Source: an uncultured Marivita sp. (lineage in GTDB: Bacteria > Pseudomonadota > Alphaproteobacteria > Rhodobacterales > Rhodobacteraceae). Taken from it: a stretch of 64,000 nt of DNA. The notes below the pieces were generated by a model, which saw only the letters and a list, made by a program, of their open reading frames with translations, was not told where the DNA came from and made no database searches. Location of the stretch: positions 930,001-994,000 of the forward strand of contig NZ_CANKYW010000001.1 in the NCBI RefSeq assembly GCF_947488135.1, in the 5' to 3' direction. Both the position numbers and the translations under genes were made by a program. Of this stretch, positions 33,125-41,990 are shown piece by piece. The number at the start of each line of letters is the position of its first letter. Within the stretch, counting starts at the first letter, position 1.

Positions 33125-35782
33125 TCATCGCGCCGAAAACGCGATGAGCACCTGCCCGAAGATCAGCGGCACCACGCTCATCCCAGCCGCGACCGCAAGA
33201 CCCGCGAGGTTTGGCGGTGGCAGATCGAGCACCAGTGAGAGCCCCGGTATCCAGACGGCACCGGCGATCAACACGAGGCACAGAGCGATCGCGAGCCAGA
33301 CGAAGATGTTTCGCGTGATCTCGTTCAGGAACAACCCGTCGTTCGGTTTGCGAACGTTAAAGACGTTCCAAAGCTGCGCCAGGGCAATCGTCAGAAAAGC
33401 CACCGTGATCGCTTCGCTCTGCCCAAGCTGGAGATGGAACTGGGCAAGGGCGTAGGCCCCAAGCGTTGAACACGCGATCACAAGGCCAAGCACCGAAATC
33501 CTGACCCAGGTTTTCCTGTCCACGATGGGTTCGCTGGCATCGCGCGGTGGTTCCTTCATGACCGTCGCATTGCCCTGACCCAGACCAAGCGCGAACGCCG
33601 GGAACACATCCGTCACGAGATTGAGAAACAGGATCTGCAACGGCAGCAAGGGCGCCGCCATCCCCAACCCGAGGGCAAACGCCACGACAAGAACTTCGCT
33701 CACGTTGCAGGACATGAGGTAGACGACGAATTTCCGGATATTGGCAAAGATGATGCGGCCCTGCATGACCGCGTCCGCAATCGTGCCGAACGCATCGTCC
33801 AGAAGGATGATATCCGACGCTTCCCGCGCGACCTGGGTGCCGCGCTCGCCCATGGCGATGCCGATATCCGCCTTCTTGAGCGCGGGGGCATCATTCACCC
33901 CGTCCCCTGTCATCGCGATGATCCTGCCCTGCGATTGGTGAAACGCGACAAGGGCCAGTTTGTTCGCCGGAGCAAAGCGCGCGAAGACCCGTGCGGTGTT
34001 GAGGCGCTCCGAGAGGGCGGAATCCGGGTGTTTCGGATCGAAATCCTGTAGCAGCTGGCCTTCCACCACGTCAGGATCGGCGTCCACGATCCCGGCCTCC
34101 ACAGCGATGGCGGCAGCGGTTTCCGCGTGATCCCCGGTGATCATGACGACGTCGATCCCGGCACCCCGGCAGGCCGCGATGGCGGCAGGCACGTCCTCCC
34201 TCAAAGGATCGGCAAGACACACGAGACCGATCCACTCGAGGTTTTCGAACGGATCGCTGTCCGAGGCGTCAACGCCGCGCTTGGCAAGCCCCAGACATCG
34301 CAGACCTCGCGCCGTTTCGGTCCTTGTCTTGGCCAGCCAGAGCGCCTTTGCTGCATCATCCATCGCCGTCGAACCGGATGGCGTGAAGATCGACGCGCAT
34401 TGCGCGATCACAGCCTCCGGTGCACCTTTGACGAGCCGGATGCCGCCGTCGCCGCCGTGGTGATCGGTCGCCATCATGAGCCGGTCGGGATCGAACGGGT
34501 AGGTTTTCGTCACGTCGCCGACGTCACAATCCACCAGCGCGTCGAACCCCGCGATCTGTGCCGCCCGCAAGAGGGCAAGCTCCATCGGGTCCGCCGATGT
34601 CGCGGTACTGTTTTCAGCCCCCGCCGGGACGGAATTGCAAAGCGATCCGACGCAAAGCGCCCATCTCAGCGATGCGTCGTCCAACCGGGCAGGGGCGCCT
34701 TTGCCCGACATCTCGACCGGGCCGTCCGGCAGGACGTAGCGCTCGACCTCCATCCGGTTCTCGGTCAGCGTCCCGGTCTTGTCGGTCAGGATCATGTTGG
34801 TCGATCCCAGCGTTTCGACCGACGAGAGCCGGTTCACCAGCGCGTTGCGCCGCGCCATGCGCAACATGCCCCGCGCAAGGCAGAGCGTTGCGACGATCGG
34901 CAAGCCTTCGGGGATGGCGGCCACGGCAAGCGCCACACCGGTCTGGATCATGTCGGCAAGGGGCTGCTGCCTCAGCACCCCGAGCGAAACCGTCAGGACC
35001 ACCAGTACCAATGTGAGACCGATCAGCCGATGGCCCAAGCGGTCAAGGCGCTTTTCAAGGGGCGAGGCCTCGTCATCGACGCTTTCGATCAGCCGTGCGA
35101 TCTGCCCTATTTCGGTGTCCATGCCGGTGGCGACGACCACCGCCTCCGCCGCCCCCTGCGTCACCGCCGTGCCTTTGTAGGCCATCGACGTCCGGTCGTT
35201 CAGCACCGTTTCCTTGGCGACCGGTTTCACGGTTTTCGGAACGGGTACGGATTCCCCCGTCAACGTGGATTCGTCACAATGCAGGTTCGAGGACGAGACC
35301 AGTCGAAGATCGGCCGACACGAGGTCGCCTGCCTCGAGCAGCACAATGTCACCGGGCACCAGATCCTGGATCGGGATGTCGAAGACCTTGCCCGACCGGC
35401 GCACCCGAGCGACGACCTCGGCAATCGCGTAGAGAGCCTCCATGGACCGTGCGGCCCGGAGTTCGGTGACAAAGCCGATGGTCGCGTTGATCAGAAGCAC
35501 GAGGATGACGGCCACTGCCTCGACATAATCGCCGAACATGATCGACAGCACGGCCGCAGCGGCAAGAAGCCAGACCACGATGCTGTTGAACTGATGCACG
35601 AGAATGCGGAACGGGCTTTTCGCCCGCGTACGCCCCAGCAGGTTCGGGCCGTACCGGACGCGCCGCGCAGCCGCGTCTGCGTCGCTCAAGCCTTGCTCCG
35701 GATCCACCTTAAGCCTCGCCGCGACATCGGCCGCGGGAAGAGCAAAGGCGTGGCTCAAATGTGTTTCGATCGGATCACTCAC
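33125..35782 (-). CDS. P-type cation-transporting ATPase, P2 (Ca2+-ATPase-like)
   Basis: An 885-residue membrane pump. It contains the N-terminal cation-ATPase domain, an actuator TGES loop (LTGESVPV), a P2-type PEGLP motif in helix 4 (AVAAIPEGLPIV), the phosphorylation site DKTGTLTEN, the KGAPE nucleotide-binding motif, MVTGDGVNDAP-type hinge (MTGDGVNDAPALKKADIGIAMG) and about ten hydrophobic helices. P2-type members move Ca2+, Mn2+ or related ions. It starts 9 bp after ppsA and so is probably co-transcribed with it from the FNR-like box promoter. Confidence 0.92.
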   Translation of the reverse strand: MSDPIETHLSHAFALPAADVAARLKVDPEQGLSDADAAARRVRYGPNLLGRTRAKSPFRILVHQFNSIVVWLLAAAAVLSIMFGDYVEAVAVILVLLINATIGFVTELRAARSMEALYAIAEVVARVRRSGKVFDIPIQDLVPGDIVLLEAGDLVSADLRLVSSSNLHCDESTLTGESVPVPKTVKPVAKETVLNDRTSMAYKGTAVTQGAAEAVVVATGMDTEIGQIARLIESVDDEASPLEKRLDRLGHRLIGLTLVLVVLTVSLGVLRQQPLADMIQTGVALAVAAIPEGLPIVATLCLARGMLRMARRNALVNRLSSVETLGSTNMILTDKTGTLTENRMEVERYVLPDGPVEMSGKGAPARLDDASLRWALCVGSLCNSVPAGAENSTATSADPMELALLRAAQIAGFDALVDCDVGDVTKTYPFDPDRLMMATDHHGGDGGIRLVKGAPEAVIAQCASIFTPSGSTAMDDAAKALWLAKTRTETARGLRCLGLAKRGVDASDSDPFENLEWIGLVCLADPLREDVPAAIAACRGAGIDVVMITGDHAETAAAIAVEAGIVDADPDVVEGQLLQDFDPKHPDSALSERLNTARVFARFAPANKLALVAFHQSQGRIIAMTGDGVNDAPALKKADIGIAMGERGTQVAREASDIILLDDAFGTIADAVMQGRIIFANIRKFVVYLMSCNVSEVLVVAFALGLGMAAPLLPLQILFLNLVTDVFPAFALGLGQGNATVMKEPPRDASEPIVDRKTWVRISVLGLVIACSTLGAYALAQFHLQLGQSEAITVAFLTIALAQLWNVFNVRKPNDGLFLNEITRNIFVWLAIALCLVLIAGAVWIPGLSLVLDLPPPNLAGLAVAAGMSVVPLIFGQVLIAFSAR

Positions 35783-35791
35783 ACCGCAACA

Positions 35792-38179
35792 TCATCGTTC
35801 ACGTTCTGCATCCGCGACGTGCGTCTTGACCTTCAGGAAACTGTCCGGAGTCACCGATATGGAGTCGATGCCGAACTCCACCAGCGTGCGGGCAAACGCC
35901 GGGTAATTCGACGGCGCCTGACCACACAGCCCGACCTTCGCCCCGGCGCCATGGGCCTTTTCGATGACGGTTCGGATCATCCACTGAACGGCGGCATGGC
36001 GCTCGTCGAAAAGCGGCGCAAGCCTGTCGCTGTCCCGGTCGATGCCAAGGGTCAGCTGGGTCAGATCGTTCGATCCTATCGAAAACCCGTCGAACCGTTT
36101 GGCAAAGTCTTCGGCAAGAATGACGTTCGACGGAACCTCGCACATCACGTAGATCTGCAATCCGTTTGCCCCGCGCACCAGCCCTTCCTCGGCCATCACC
36201 GCCAGAACGCGGTCCGCTTCTTCGGGGGTGCGACAGAACGGAACCATCACCAGCACATTGTCGAACCCCGCTTGTTCGCGCAGCCGGTGGATGGCCCGGC
36301 ATTCAAGACGGAACCCATCGACATAGGCCGGGTCATAATACCGCGACGCGCCGCGCCACCCGATCATCGGGTTGGACTCGACCGGCTCGAATTGCCGCCC
36401 GCCCAGAAGGTCGGCATATTCGTTCGTCTTGAAGTCGCTCAGCCGAAGGATCATCGGGTTCGGGTAGGCGACGGCGGCAATCCGGGACAGTCCCAGCGCC
36501 AGTTGGTCCACGAAGTACTCGGCCTTGTCGTCGTATCCCCGGGTCAGGGTTTCGATCTCGTGCCGTATGTCCGCATCGCGGATGTCGTCGAAATGCAGCA
36601 GCGCCATCGGATGCACGCGGATCGTGTTCGAGATCACGAATTCCATCCGCGCCAGTCCGACCCCGTCCATCGGAAGCCGCCACCAGCGCGCGGCTATCGC
36701 CGGGTTGGCGAGATTGAGCATGACCTTCGTCTTGGTGTCCGGCACCGCATCGAGGTTCAAATCCTCGATCGTGAATTCGGCATGGCCTTCATAGACCTGA
36801 CCTTCATCGCCCTCGGCGCAGGATACGGTCACTTCCTGCTGGTCGTGCAGGACATGCGTCGCATCCCCGCAGCCGACGATGGCGGGAACCCCCAGTTCGC
36901 GGCTGACGATGGCCGCGTGGCTGGTTCTGCCGCCGTGATCGGTAATGATCGCCGAGGCCCGCTTCATGACGGGCACCCAATCGGGGTCCGTGGTCGACGT
37001 GACAAGGACCGAGCCGTCCACGAAATCGTCGATGTCCTTCACGTCCTCGATCAGACAAACCCGCCCCGTCGCGACCTGTTCGCCCACGGACAAACCGGTG
37101 GTCACGACCGGGCCGTGGGCTCCGATCGTGTAGCGTCTCAATGTTCCGGCAGCGACCCGCGACTGCACCGTCTCGGGGCGCGCCTGCACGATGAAGAGCT
37201 GGCCTGTGTTCCCATCCTTGGCCCATTCCATATCCATCGGCTGCCCGTAATGGTCTTCGATGGTGGCGGCTTGCCGCGCAAGATCGAGCACCTCATCGTC
37301 CGAAAGAACGAACCGACCGCGTTCGGCCTTCGAGGTGGGCACGTTGCGGACCGGGCTCGGGGCGTCCTTTCCGGCATAGATCATCTTGATCTCTTTCGCC
37401 CCGAGCTTCTTTTCGATGATCGGCGTGACGCCCGCCCTGGCAAGGAAGGGCTTGTAGACCTGAAATTCGTCCGGCGTGACCGCGCCCTGAACGACGTTTT
37501 CGCCCAAGCCCCAGGCCGCGCTGATCAGGATGATCTTGTCGAAACCGGTTTCCGTGTCGATCGAGAACATGACACCTGACCCGCCGATATCGGAGCGCAC
37601 CATCTGCTGAACCCCGACGGAAAGCGCGACATCAAGATGATTGAACCCGCGCAGCTTGCGGTAGGTGATCGCGCGATCCGTGAACAACGAAGCATAACAC
37701 TTGCGACACGCCGTCAGCAGATCGTCTTCGCCTGACACGTTGAGATAGGTTTCCTGCTGCCCGGCAAAGCTGGCATCCGGCAGATCCTCGGCAGTGGCGC
37801 TGGAGCGGACCGCGACAGACACGTTTTGCACACCCGCCCGTTTGGACAGATCCTGATAGGCGGCCCGGATCGCAGCCTCGGTCGATGCGGGCCAATCGCC
37901 GGTGATGATTGTGTCCCGGATCCTCTGACCCGCGACGTGCAGGCTGATCTTGCCCGCGTCGTAATCCGCGAGGAAGGCCGCGATGGCCTCGGTCAGATTG
38001 TTCGCTTCGAGAAACATCCGGTACGCGTCGGACGTGGTCGCGAATCCGGGCGGCACCTGAATGCCCTTCGCTCCCAGTTCCTGCACCATTTCGCCCAGCG
38101 ATGAATTCTTGCCACCGACCAGAGCGACGTCTTCGCGGCGCAAATTGTCGAAGGAAATGACCTCTTTCGTCGGTGTCAT
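35792..38179 (-). CDS. ppsA: Phosphoenolpyruvate synthase
   Basis: A 795-residue enzyme starting at MTPTKEVISFDN (ATG 38179, preceded by GAGGTG); the extension to 38251 lacks a good start. It makes phosphoenolpyruvate from pyruvate and ATP. The N-terminal ATP-grasp part shows LVGGKNSSLGEM and VAVRSSATAEDLPDASFAGQQETYLNV. The swivelling domain has the phospho-His in DHGGRTSHAAIVSRELG, and the PEP-binding barrel ends with IGSNDLTQLTLGIDRDS and the catalytic Cys loop VGLCGQAPS. Gluconeogenic role; the link with pfkB downstream and PHA synthase suggests carbon rerouting at low oxygen. Confidence 0.93.
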   Translation of the reverse strand: MTPTKEVISFDNLRREDVALVGGKNSSLGEMVQELGAKGIQVPPGFATTSDAYRMFLEANNLTEAIAAFLADYDAGKISLHVAGQRIRDTIITGDWPASTEAAIRAAYQDLSKRAGVQNVSVAVRSSATAEDLPDASFAGQQETYLNVSGEDDLLTACRKCYASLFTDRAITYRKLRGFNHLDVALSVGVQQMVRSDIGGSGVMFSIDTETGFDKIILISAAWGLGENVVQGAVTPDEFQVYKPFLARAGVTPIIEKKLGAKEIKMIYAGKDAPSPVRNVPTSKAERGRFVLSDDEVLDLARQAATIEDHYGQPMDMEWAKDGNTGQLFIVQARPETVQSRVAAGTLRRYTIGAHGPVVTTGLSVGEQVATGRVCLIEDVKDIDDFVDGSVLVTSTTDPDWVPVMKRASAIITDHGGRTSHAAIVSRELGVPAIVGCGDATHVLHDQQEVTVSCAEGDEGQVYEGHAEFTIEDLNLDAVPDTKTKVMLNLANPAIAARWWRLPMDGVGLARMEFVISNTIRVHPMALLHFDDIRDADIRHEIETLTRGYDDKAEYFVDQLALGLSRIAAVAYPNPMILRLSDFKTNEYADLLGGRQFEPVESNPMIGWRGASRYYDPAYVDGFRLECRAIHRLREQAGFDNVLVMVPFCRTPEEADRVLAVMAEEGLVRGANGLQIYVMCEVPSNVILAEDFAKRFDGFSIGSNDLTQLTLGIDRDSDRLAPLFDERHAAVQWMIRTVIEKAHGAGAKVGLCGQAPSNYPAFARTLVEFGIDSISVTPDSFLKVKTHVADAERER

Positions 38180-38237
38180 GGACTCACCTCGCGTGCCTGG
38201 ATCTGGAGACAGTTTATCCGGGGCACGCTTTGGAACA

Positions 38238-38251
38238 TTGATCTCTGTCAA
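38238..38251. promoter_or_regulatory. FNR/FnrL-like box TTGATCTCTGTCAA
   Basis: TTGAT-N4-GTCAA fits the FNR/FnrL consensus on both half-sites. It lies between ppsA (59 bp to its start) and the hypothetical gene at 38307 (56 bp), well placed for either or both. It is the best of the four boxes in this window. Confidence 0.6.
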
Positions 38252-38306
38252 CGCTCACCGTCGCGCAACCCTGCATCGTGATCCCAAGCCATGGAAGGAG
38301 AACGTC

Positions 38307-38657
38307 ATGAACATGGAACTCGCAACACTGGCGGAAGACGTTGAGGCGGCGCTCGTCCTCGAGGAGGATCTGGCCGACCGCGTCCTGTCGGTAATCAACG
38401 GACTCAGCTCCGAGCTTGACATCACGCGCGCCGATCTGGACTCCACCGATCAGGTGCTGGCCCTGATCTACGCCGCGCGGCCCGGATGGAGCGTGTCCAT
38501 CAAGGGCACGGCAACGTTGCCGAACGGCCATTGGCGCTGCACGCTCCGAAAATCGGCCTCGCGGGACAATGATGAATATCTCGGCATCGGACGCGGACCG
38601 ACTTTGCCGCATTCCTTGCTTGCCGCGCTCATCAAGGCCCTCAGCTTCAGCGCATGA
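38307..38657 (+). CDS. Conserved hypothetical protein, ~116 residues
   Basis: The ATG at 38307 follows AAGGAG. The product (MNMELATLAEDVEAALVLEEDLADR) has an acidic helical first half and a second half with alternating strands (GWSVSIKGTATLPNGHWRCTL) ending LPHSLLAALIKALSFSA. No signal peptide or membrane segment is visible, and I do not recognise the family. It is divergent from ppsA across an FNR-like box and is followed by pfkB, so it is likely expressed with the low-oxygen genes. Confidence 0.65.
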   Translation: MNMELATLAEDVEAALVLEEDLADRVLSVINGLSSELDITRADLDSTDQVLALIYAARPGWSVSIKGTATLPNGHWRCTLRKSASRDNDEYLGIGRGPTLPHSLLAALIKALSFSA

Positions 38658-38759
38658 GGCGGGCAGGGGGGAAAGGGGTCTGCGATGGAAAACAGGACAA
38701 ACCAGTCTGCGGAACGTCGCACCCTTAGCTGCTCTCTGGTTTCATGCTAGAGGGGTGAC

Positions 38760-39704
38760 ATGAACCGCGTCCTGACCATCACCACGAACCCGGCGGTCGA
38801 TATGGCCACGACGGTCGCGCAGGTGATCGCCGGTCCCAAGCTTCGCTGCAAGGCGCCCCGATGGGATGCTGGCGGCGGCGGCGTCAATGTCGCGCGCGCG
38901 ATCAGGAAGCTGGGCGGGGACAGCCTTGCCCTTGTAGCCGTCGGCGGCGCGCTGGGCGAGAAACTGCTCGCGCTCCTTGCTGCGGAAGAGGTCGCCGTTG
39001 AGCCCGTGCCCGTCTCCGCCGAGACGCGCATCAGCTTCGCGGTCACCGACGAGGCGTCGAACGACCAGTTTCGGTTCGGCGTTCCGGGTGACAGGCTCAG
39101 CGCGCAAGACGCTGATCTGCTCCTGACCCGGATTTCCGAGGCCGCAAAGGGGCACACTCTCGCGGTGTTCAGCGGCAGCGTGGCACCGGGCCTTCCCGAT
39201 GACTTCGTCGGACGGATCAACACCGCACTTGCCGCAGGGGCTACGCGCCTCGTGGTCGACACATCGGCGGCCGCATTGACGCACCTGCTCGACCACCCCG
39301 AACGCGTCCACGTCCTGCGCCTCGACGGGGCCGAAGCCGAAGCCGCCGCAGGGCACCCGCTGACCAGCATCGAGGAAAGTCGACGCTTCGCGAAATCCCT
39401 TGTCGAAAAGGGCGTCGCCGAAATTGTCGTGATGGGGCGGGGTGCTGACGGGTCCGTCCTAGTATCGCACGATGCGCAAATCCACGCTTGGGGCCCACAC
39501 GTCGAGGTCCGCAGCAAGATCGGCGCCGGAGACACCTTTGTCGGTGCCTTCTCATTGGCCTTGTCACAGAACGAACCTGTGCAGACCGCGCTCATGCGCG
39601 GCGTCGCCGGAGCCGCCGCAACGGTCCAGACCGAAGGCACGGCCCTGTGCGACCGACAAGAGGCCGAAGCCCTTTTCGCCCAGTGCCAATGGGTCGAGAT
39701 CTGA
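38760..39704 (+). CDS. pfkB: PfkB-family sugar kinase (6-phosphofructokinase II/1-phosphofructokinase type)
   Basis: A 314-residue ribokinase-fold kinase. It has TLNPAVD-type start (ITTNPAVDMATTV), the GGGGVNVARAI glycine signature, AVFSGSVAPGLP, and the anion-hole/catalytic segment SKIGAGDTFVGAFSLAL with catalytic Asp. This is the PfkB subset that phosphorylates fructose phosphates or tagatose-6-phosphate. It lies 102 bp after the hypothetical gene. The grouping with a P2 ATPase, PpsA and PHA synthase resembles hypoxia gene sets known in other bacteria. Confidence 0.88.
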   Translation: MNRVLTITTNPAVDMATTVAQVIAGPKLRCKAPRWDAGGGGVNVARAIRKLGGDSLALVAVGGALGEKLLALLAAEEVAVEPVPVSAETRISFAVTDEASNDQFRFGVPGDRLSAQDADLLLTRISEAAKGHTLAVFSGSVAPGLPDDFVGRINTALAAGATRLVVDTSAAALTHLLDHPERVHVLRLDGAEAEAAAGHPLTSIEESRRFAKSLVEKGVAEIVVMGRGADGSVLVSHDAQIHAWGPHVEVRSKIGAGDTFVGAFSLALSQNEPVQTALMRGVAGAAATVQTEGTALCDRQEAEALFAQCQWVEI

Positions 39705-39750
39705 GGGTGAGCCAAAGAGGGAACCGCGCCGGATCATCGCCCCAGGCGCT

Positions 39751-40242
39751 TTAGTAAGGCACGTTTCGCCGCAGCCAGTCGTTGATCAAGTCGGCGATCT
39801 TACCCGGCCCGTCGCCCGACACGCCCCAACCGGACAGCGGAATGCGTGTCGCGGGCCGGGTATTGCGGAAGACCAGCATGACCTTCGCGGTTGCGCGCTC
39901 TTCGGCGGACGTGTGGCTGCGCTCCAGTTCGGCGCTGTCGAGCGCATCCAGCGGATAGTCGTCGGTCCGCGCGCGAAAGCGCGACTCGCGGTGAACGGTG
40001 GCACGGTTGGTCTGCTTGTCGAGCGTCAGGATCGTGCGTTCCGACAGGGCGACGTATCCCAGCAGGAAAGCCCCGTTGAGACCGACCAGCAAGACCAGCC
40101 CCGTCACGATCTCGCCCCCAAGCAGATGCGCCAGTCCGAACAGCGTGATGGGTATGACGGGAAGCATCACGAACCACAGAATGAATCGTGGGATCGCCAG
40201 TTCGATCTCGAACCGTTCGGGCGTATCGGTCCGGGCGATCAT
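39751..40242 (-). CDS. Hypothetical membrane protein
   Basis: A 163-residue protein with two adjacent hydrophobic helices (FILWFVMLPVIPITLFGLAHLL, IVTGLVLLVGLNGAFLLGYVAL) followed by a soluble domain (RTILTLDKQTNRATVHRESRFRARTDDYPLDAL). The soluble part has the beta-rich pattern of small PH-like domains. It overlaps the upstream gene by 4 bp and ends a run of small envelope genes on this strand. Function unknown. Confidence 0.7.
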   Translation of the reverse strand: MIARTDTPERFEIELAIPRFILWFVMLPVIPITLFGLAHLLGGEIVTGLVLLVGLNGAFLLGYVALSERTILTLDKQTNRATVHRESRFRARTDDYPLDALDSAELERSHTSAEERATAKVMLVFRNTRPATRIPLSGWGVSGDGPGKIADLINDWLRRNVPY

Positions 40243-40589
40243 GTCAGGCTGTCCTTCCGCATGGATGACAACCAGGACGTGATAAGGGCGGCCATGCGGT
40301 TCACATCCTCGGGATTGGAGCGGGCCATCGGGATAAGCGTGTCGTGCTGTCCGTCGTCCGTCTTCTGCACGAGGTACAGTTCCACACTGCTTCTGCCGTT
40401 ACGCGGCGCGTAGCGCATGCGCGGCTCCACGCGCTCCAAAGCGGCAAGGGCCAGCGTCTCTTCCGTCTGTCCGCGCAGCGAGGTCTGGCGCAGCCGCGTG
40501 CCGCGAGCAAAGCGAAGCTCGATCTCGAACACAGTGTCGCTGTCCTCAATCACACGCAAAGGCTCGGCAATAAGCGCGCCGGGCATCAT
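40239..40589 (-). CDS. Hypothetical protein, soluble, 116 residues
   Basis: Starts at the first of two ATG codons at 40589/40586 and overlaps the upstream gene's stop, so it is coupled. The sequence (VIEDSDTVFEIELRFARGTRLRQ ... SNPEDVNRMAALITSWL) shares its C-terminal pattern with the next gene, whose last residues (GKIADLINDWLRR) are similar. Both proteins may be related domains of one system. No signal peptide or clear family. Confidence 0.65.
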   Translation of the reverse strand: MMPGALIAEPLRVIEDSDTVFEIELRFARGTRLRQTSLRGQTEETLALAALERVEPRMRYAPRNGRSSVELYLVQKTDDGQHDTLIPMARSNPEDVNRMAALITSWLSSMRKDSLT

Positions 40590-41095
40590 GGCACACCCAA
40601 ATTCGTGTCGATCCGGCCTTCGACGGTTTCGCAGGTCGCGGGGGCGTCGCCGCGGCACAGGATGGCGGTGAAACTTGCCTCCATCCGTCCCGCGCCGTCC
40701 AGATCCAGCCGCTCGAACCGGACCTGCGGCGGCTGTGCCGCGCCCTCGCTTTTCCACGCCGGGCCGGCCGCGCCTTCGGGCCTCATGTCGATGGTGAGTC
40801 CTGAGGGCGCCACCCCTGCCGAAGGGTCGCCCGTAAAGATGAGCCCGACATAGACATCGCCGTCTCCCGCCGCGTGCAGATCGATCATGGTCAGCGGACC
40901 GATATCGTTCACTTGCACCGTGGATGCACCGTCGTCGGTCCGCAGCACCTGCCAGGTCAGGTCGGCGCCGCCAAGCCGCGCGGTCACAGTTCCGATTGCA
41001 TCGAGGGCAAATACCGGCTGGGCAACGCTTCCCACCGCGATCAAAGACGCCGTTGCCACATGGTATATCTCTCTCATCCGTCCCGCGCGCATCAC
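40586..41095 (-). CDS. Secreted hypothetical protein
   Basis: A 169-residue protein with a signal peptide (MREIYHVATASLIAVGSVAQPVFA-LDA; the start may be the inner Met at residue 7). The mature part is beta-rich and acidic with two Cys (ILCRGDAPATCETVEG) that could form a disulfide. It overlaps the lipoprotein gene upstream by 4 bp. No recognised domain. Confidence 0.65.
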   Translation of the reverse strand: MMRAGRMREIYHVATASLIAVGSVAQPVFALDAIGTVTARLGGADLTWQVLRTDDGASTVQVNDIGPLTMIDLHAAGDGDVYVGLIFTGDPSAGVAPSGLTIDMRPEGAAGPAWKSEGAAQPPQVRFERLDLDGAGRMEASFTAILCRGDAPATCETVEGRIDTNLGVP

Positions 41096-41547
41096 TGAAC
41101 GCTCCCGTCAAGACCCAGCGATGCCAGCGACGCGTCCGGCACGTAGCGTGCGGGCGCGCATTGACCCTCGGAACAGGCGCCGATGGTCAGGCTGCGCCGG
41201 GTCAGGTCCGGATCGCAATCGACGATAGTGGCATTGCCCAACCCGGTGTAGGTGATCATGCCGTTCTGCCGCACAAATGCAGTCGACGGACCAAGCGCCG
41301 GGATCGGCAAGTCATAGCTGTTGGACGTGCCGAGCGCGGGCTCGGTGACGGTGATGCGCCGTTTGTGCGGCGCGATGCCTTCGGGGTAGGTGACGCTGAA
41401 GCCGACGATGCAAAACCCCGCGCGGTCCTGCTTGACCGGGGCAAAACTCACGACCCCGGCGGGCGGCGCGGAGGCGCTGCTTTGGTCGTTTGGAACGCAG
41501 GCGGCCAGCAGGATAGCGGCCATCAGGAACGGGACGATGCGGGTCAT
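41092..41547 (-). CDS. Predicted lipoprotein
   Basis: A 151-residue protein starting at MTRIVPFLMAA with a lipobox LLAAC at residues ~13-17, so Cys17 is likely lipidated. The rest is a beta-rich domain with further Cys residues (GFCIVGF, IVDCDPD, GACSEGQC). It overlaps the neighbouring reading frames on both sides by ATGA-type overlaps. Envelope role; family not recognised. Confidence 0.7.
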   Translation of the reverse strand: MTRIVPFLMAAILLAACVPNDQSSASAPPAGVVSFAPVKQDRAGFCIVGFSVTYPEGIAPHKRRITVTEPALGTSNSYDLPIPALGPSTAFVRQNGMITYTGLGNATIVDCDPDLTRRSLTIGACSEGQCAPARYVPDASLASLGLDGSVQ

Positions 41548-41642
41548 TCGGGTGCTCCAATGGTGACGTGCAAAAGCGCGATCTCGATCCGGCTCTCTGT
41601 GGAGTTCGAAGCGTCGAAGAAAAGGGTCGTGGCGCGCATCAT
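41544..41642 (-). CDS. Possible 32-residue coupled small protein
   Basis: A short frame fills the gap between two envelope genes on this strand. Its ATG at 41642 overlaps the upstream stop, and its TGA (41544-41546) overlaps the lipoprotein ATG. The product begins MMRATTLFFDASNSTESR and has no signal or membrane segment. The double overlap suggests real translation or a leftover coupling peptide, but with 99 bases chance cannot be excluded. Confidence 0.35.
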   Translation of the reverse strand: MMRATTLFFDASNSTESRIEIALLHVTIGAPE

Positions 41643-41989
41643 TCGACCTCTGGTTCAAGGCCGGGGCAGGGAGAATAGCGTTCGGCCCAGCCATTGCCGA
41701 TAACGATCAGATCTCCGCCCATGCGGGTCATGAGCAAGGTGCGTTCCCGCCAATCCTGCCCTTCGCCGCGGCAATCGGCCCAATAGAGAGTCGCGTTCTC
41801 CCAGCCCTCGACGGAGCGCGGATCGCTCAGGCGGCAGCTCGACTCGTAGTAGACAATTTGGTCGCCCTGTAGCGTGACACGCTGATCGCTGACCGGGGCG
41901 GCGCAGTCGAAACCGTCGTAAACGCCCTCGGGCGGCATTGCGCCAACAGGGCCGGAGACAAGGATCGCGGCAAGAGCGGCGCAACGCAT
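41639..41989 (-). CDS. Secreted hypothetical protein, 116 residues
   Basis: Starts at ATG 41989 (MRCAALAAILVSGPVGA-MPPEG), giving a signal peptide; a longer in-frame start to 42097 would run into the upstream gene. The mature part (VYDGFDCAAPVSDQRVTLQGDQIVYYESSCRLSD) resembles small periplasmic proteins with paired Cys. It sits within the same operon, 2 bp after the upstream stop. Confidence 0.65.
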   Translation of the reverse strand: MRCAALAAILVSGPVGAMPPEGVYDGFDCAAPVSDQRVTLQGDQIVYYESSCRLSDPRSVEGWENATLYWADCRGEGQDWRERTLLMTRMGGDLIVIGNGWAERYSPCPGLEPEVE

Positions 41990-41990
41990 G

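Noticed and set aside
34127-37579. Very long open frame (~1150 codons) on the plus strand over ppsA and the P-type ATPase genes
   Set aside because: It is the shadow of two well-supported minus-strand genes; high GC keeps stops rare in this frame. Its His/Arg/Asp-rich protein has no domain or start signal.
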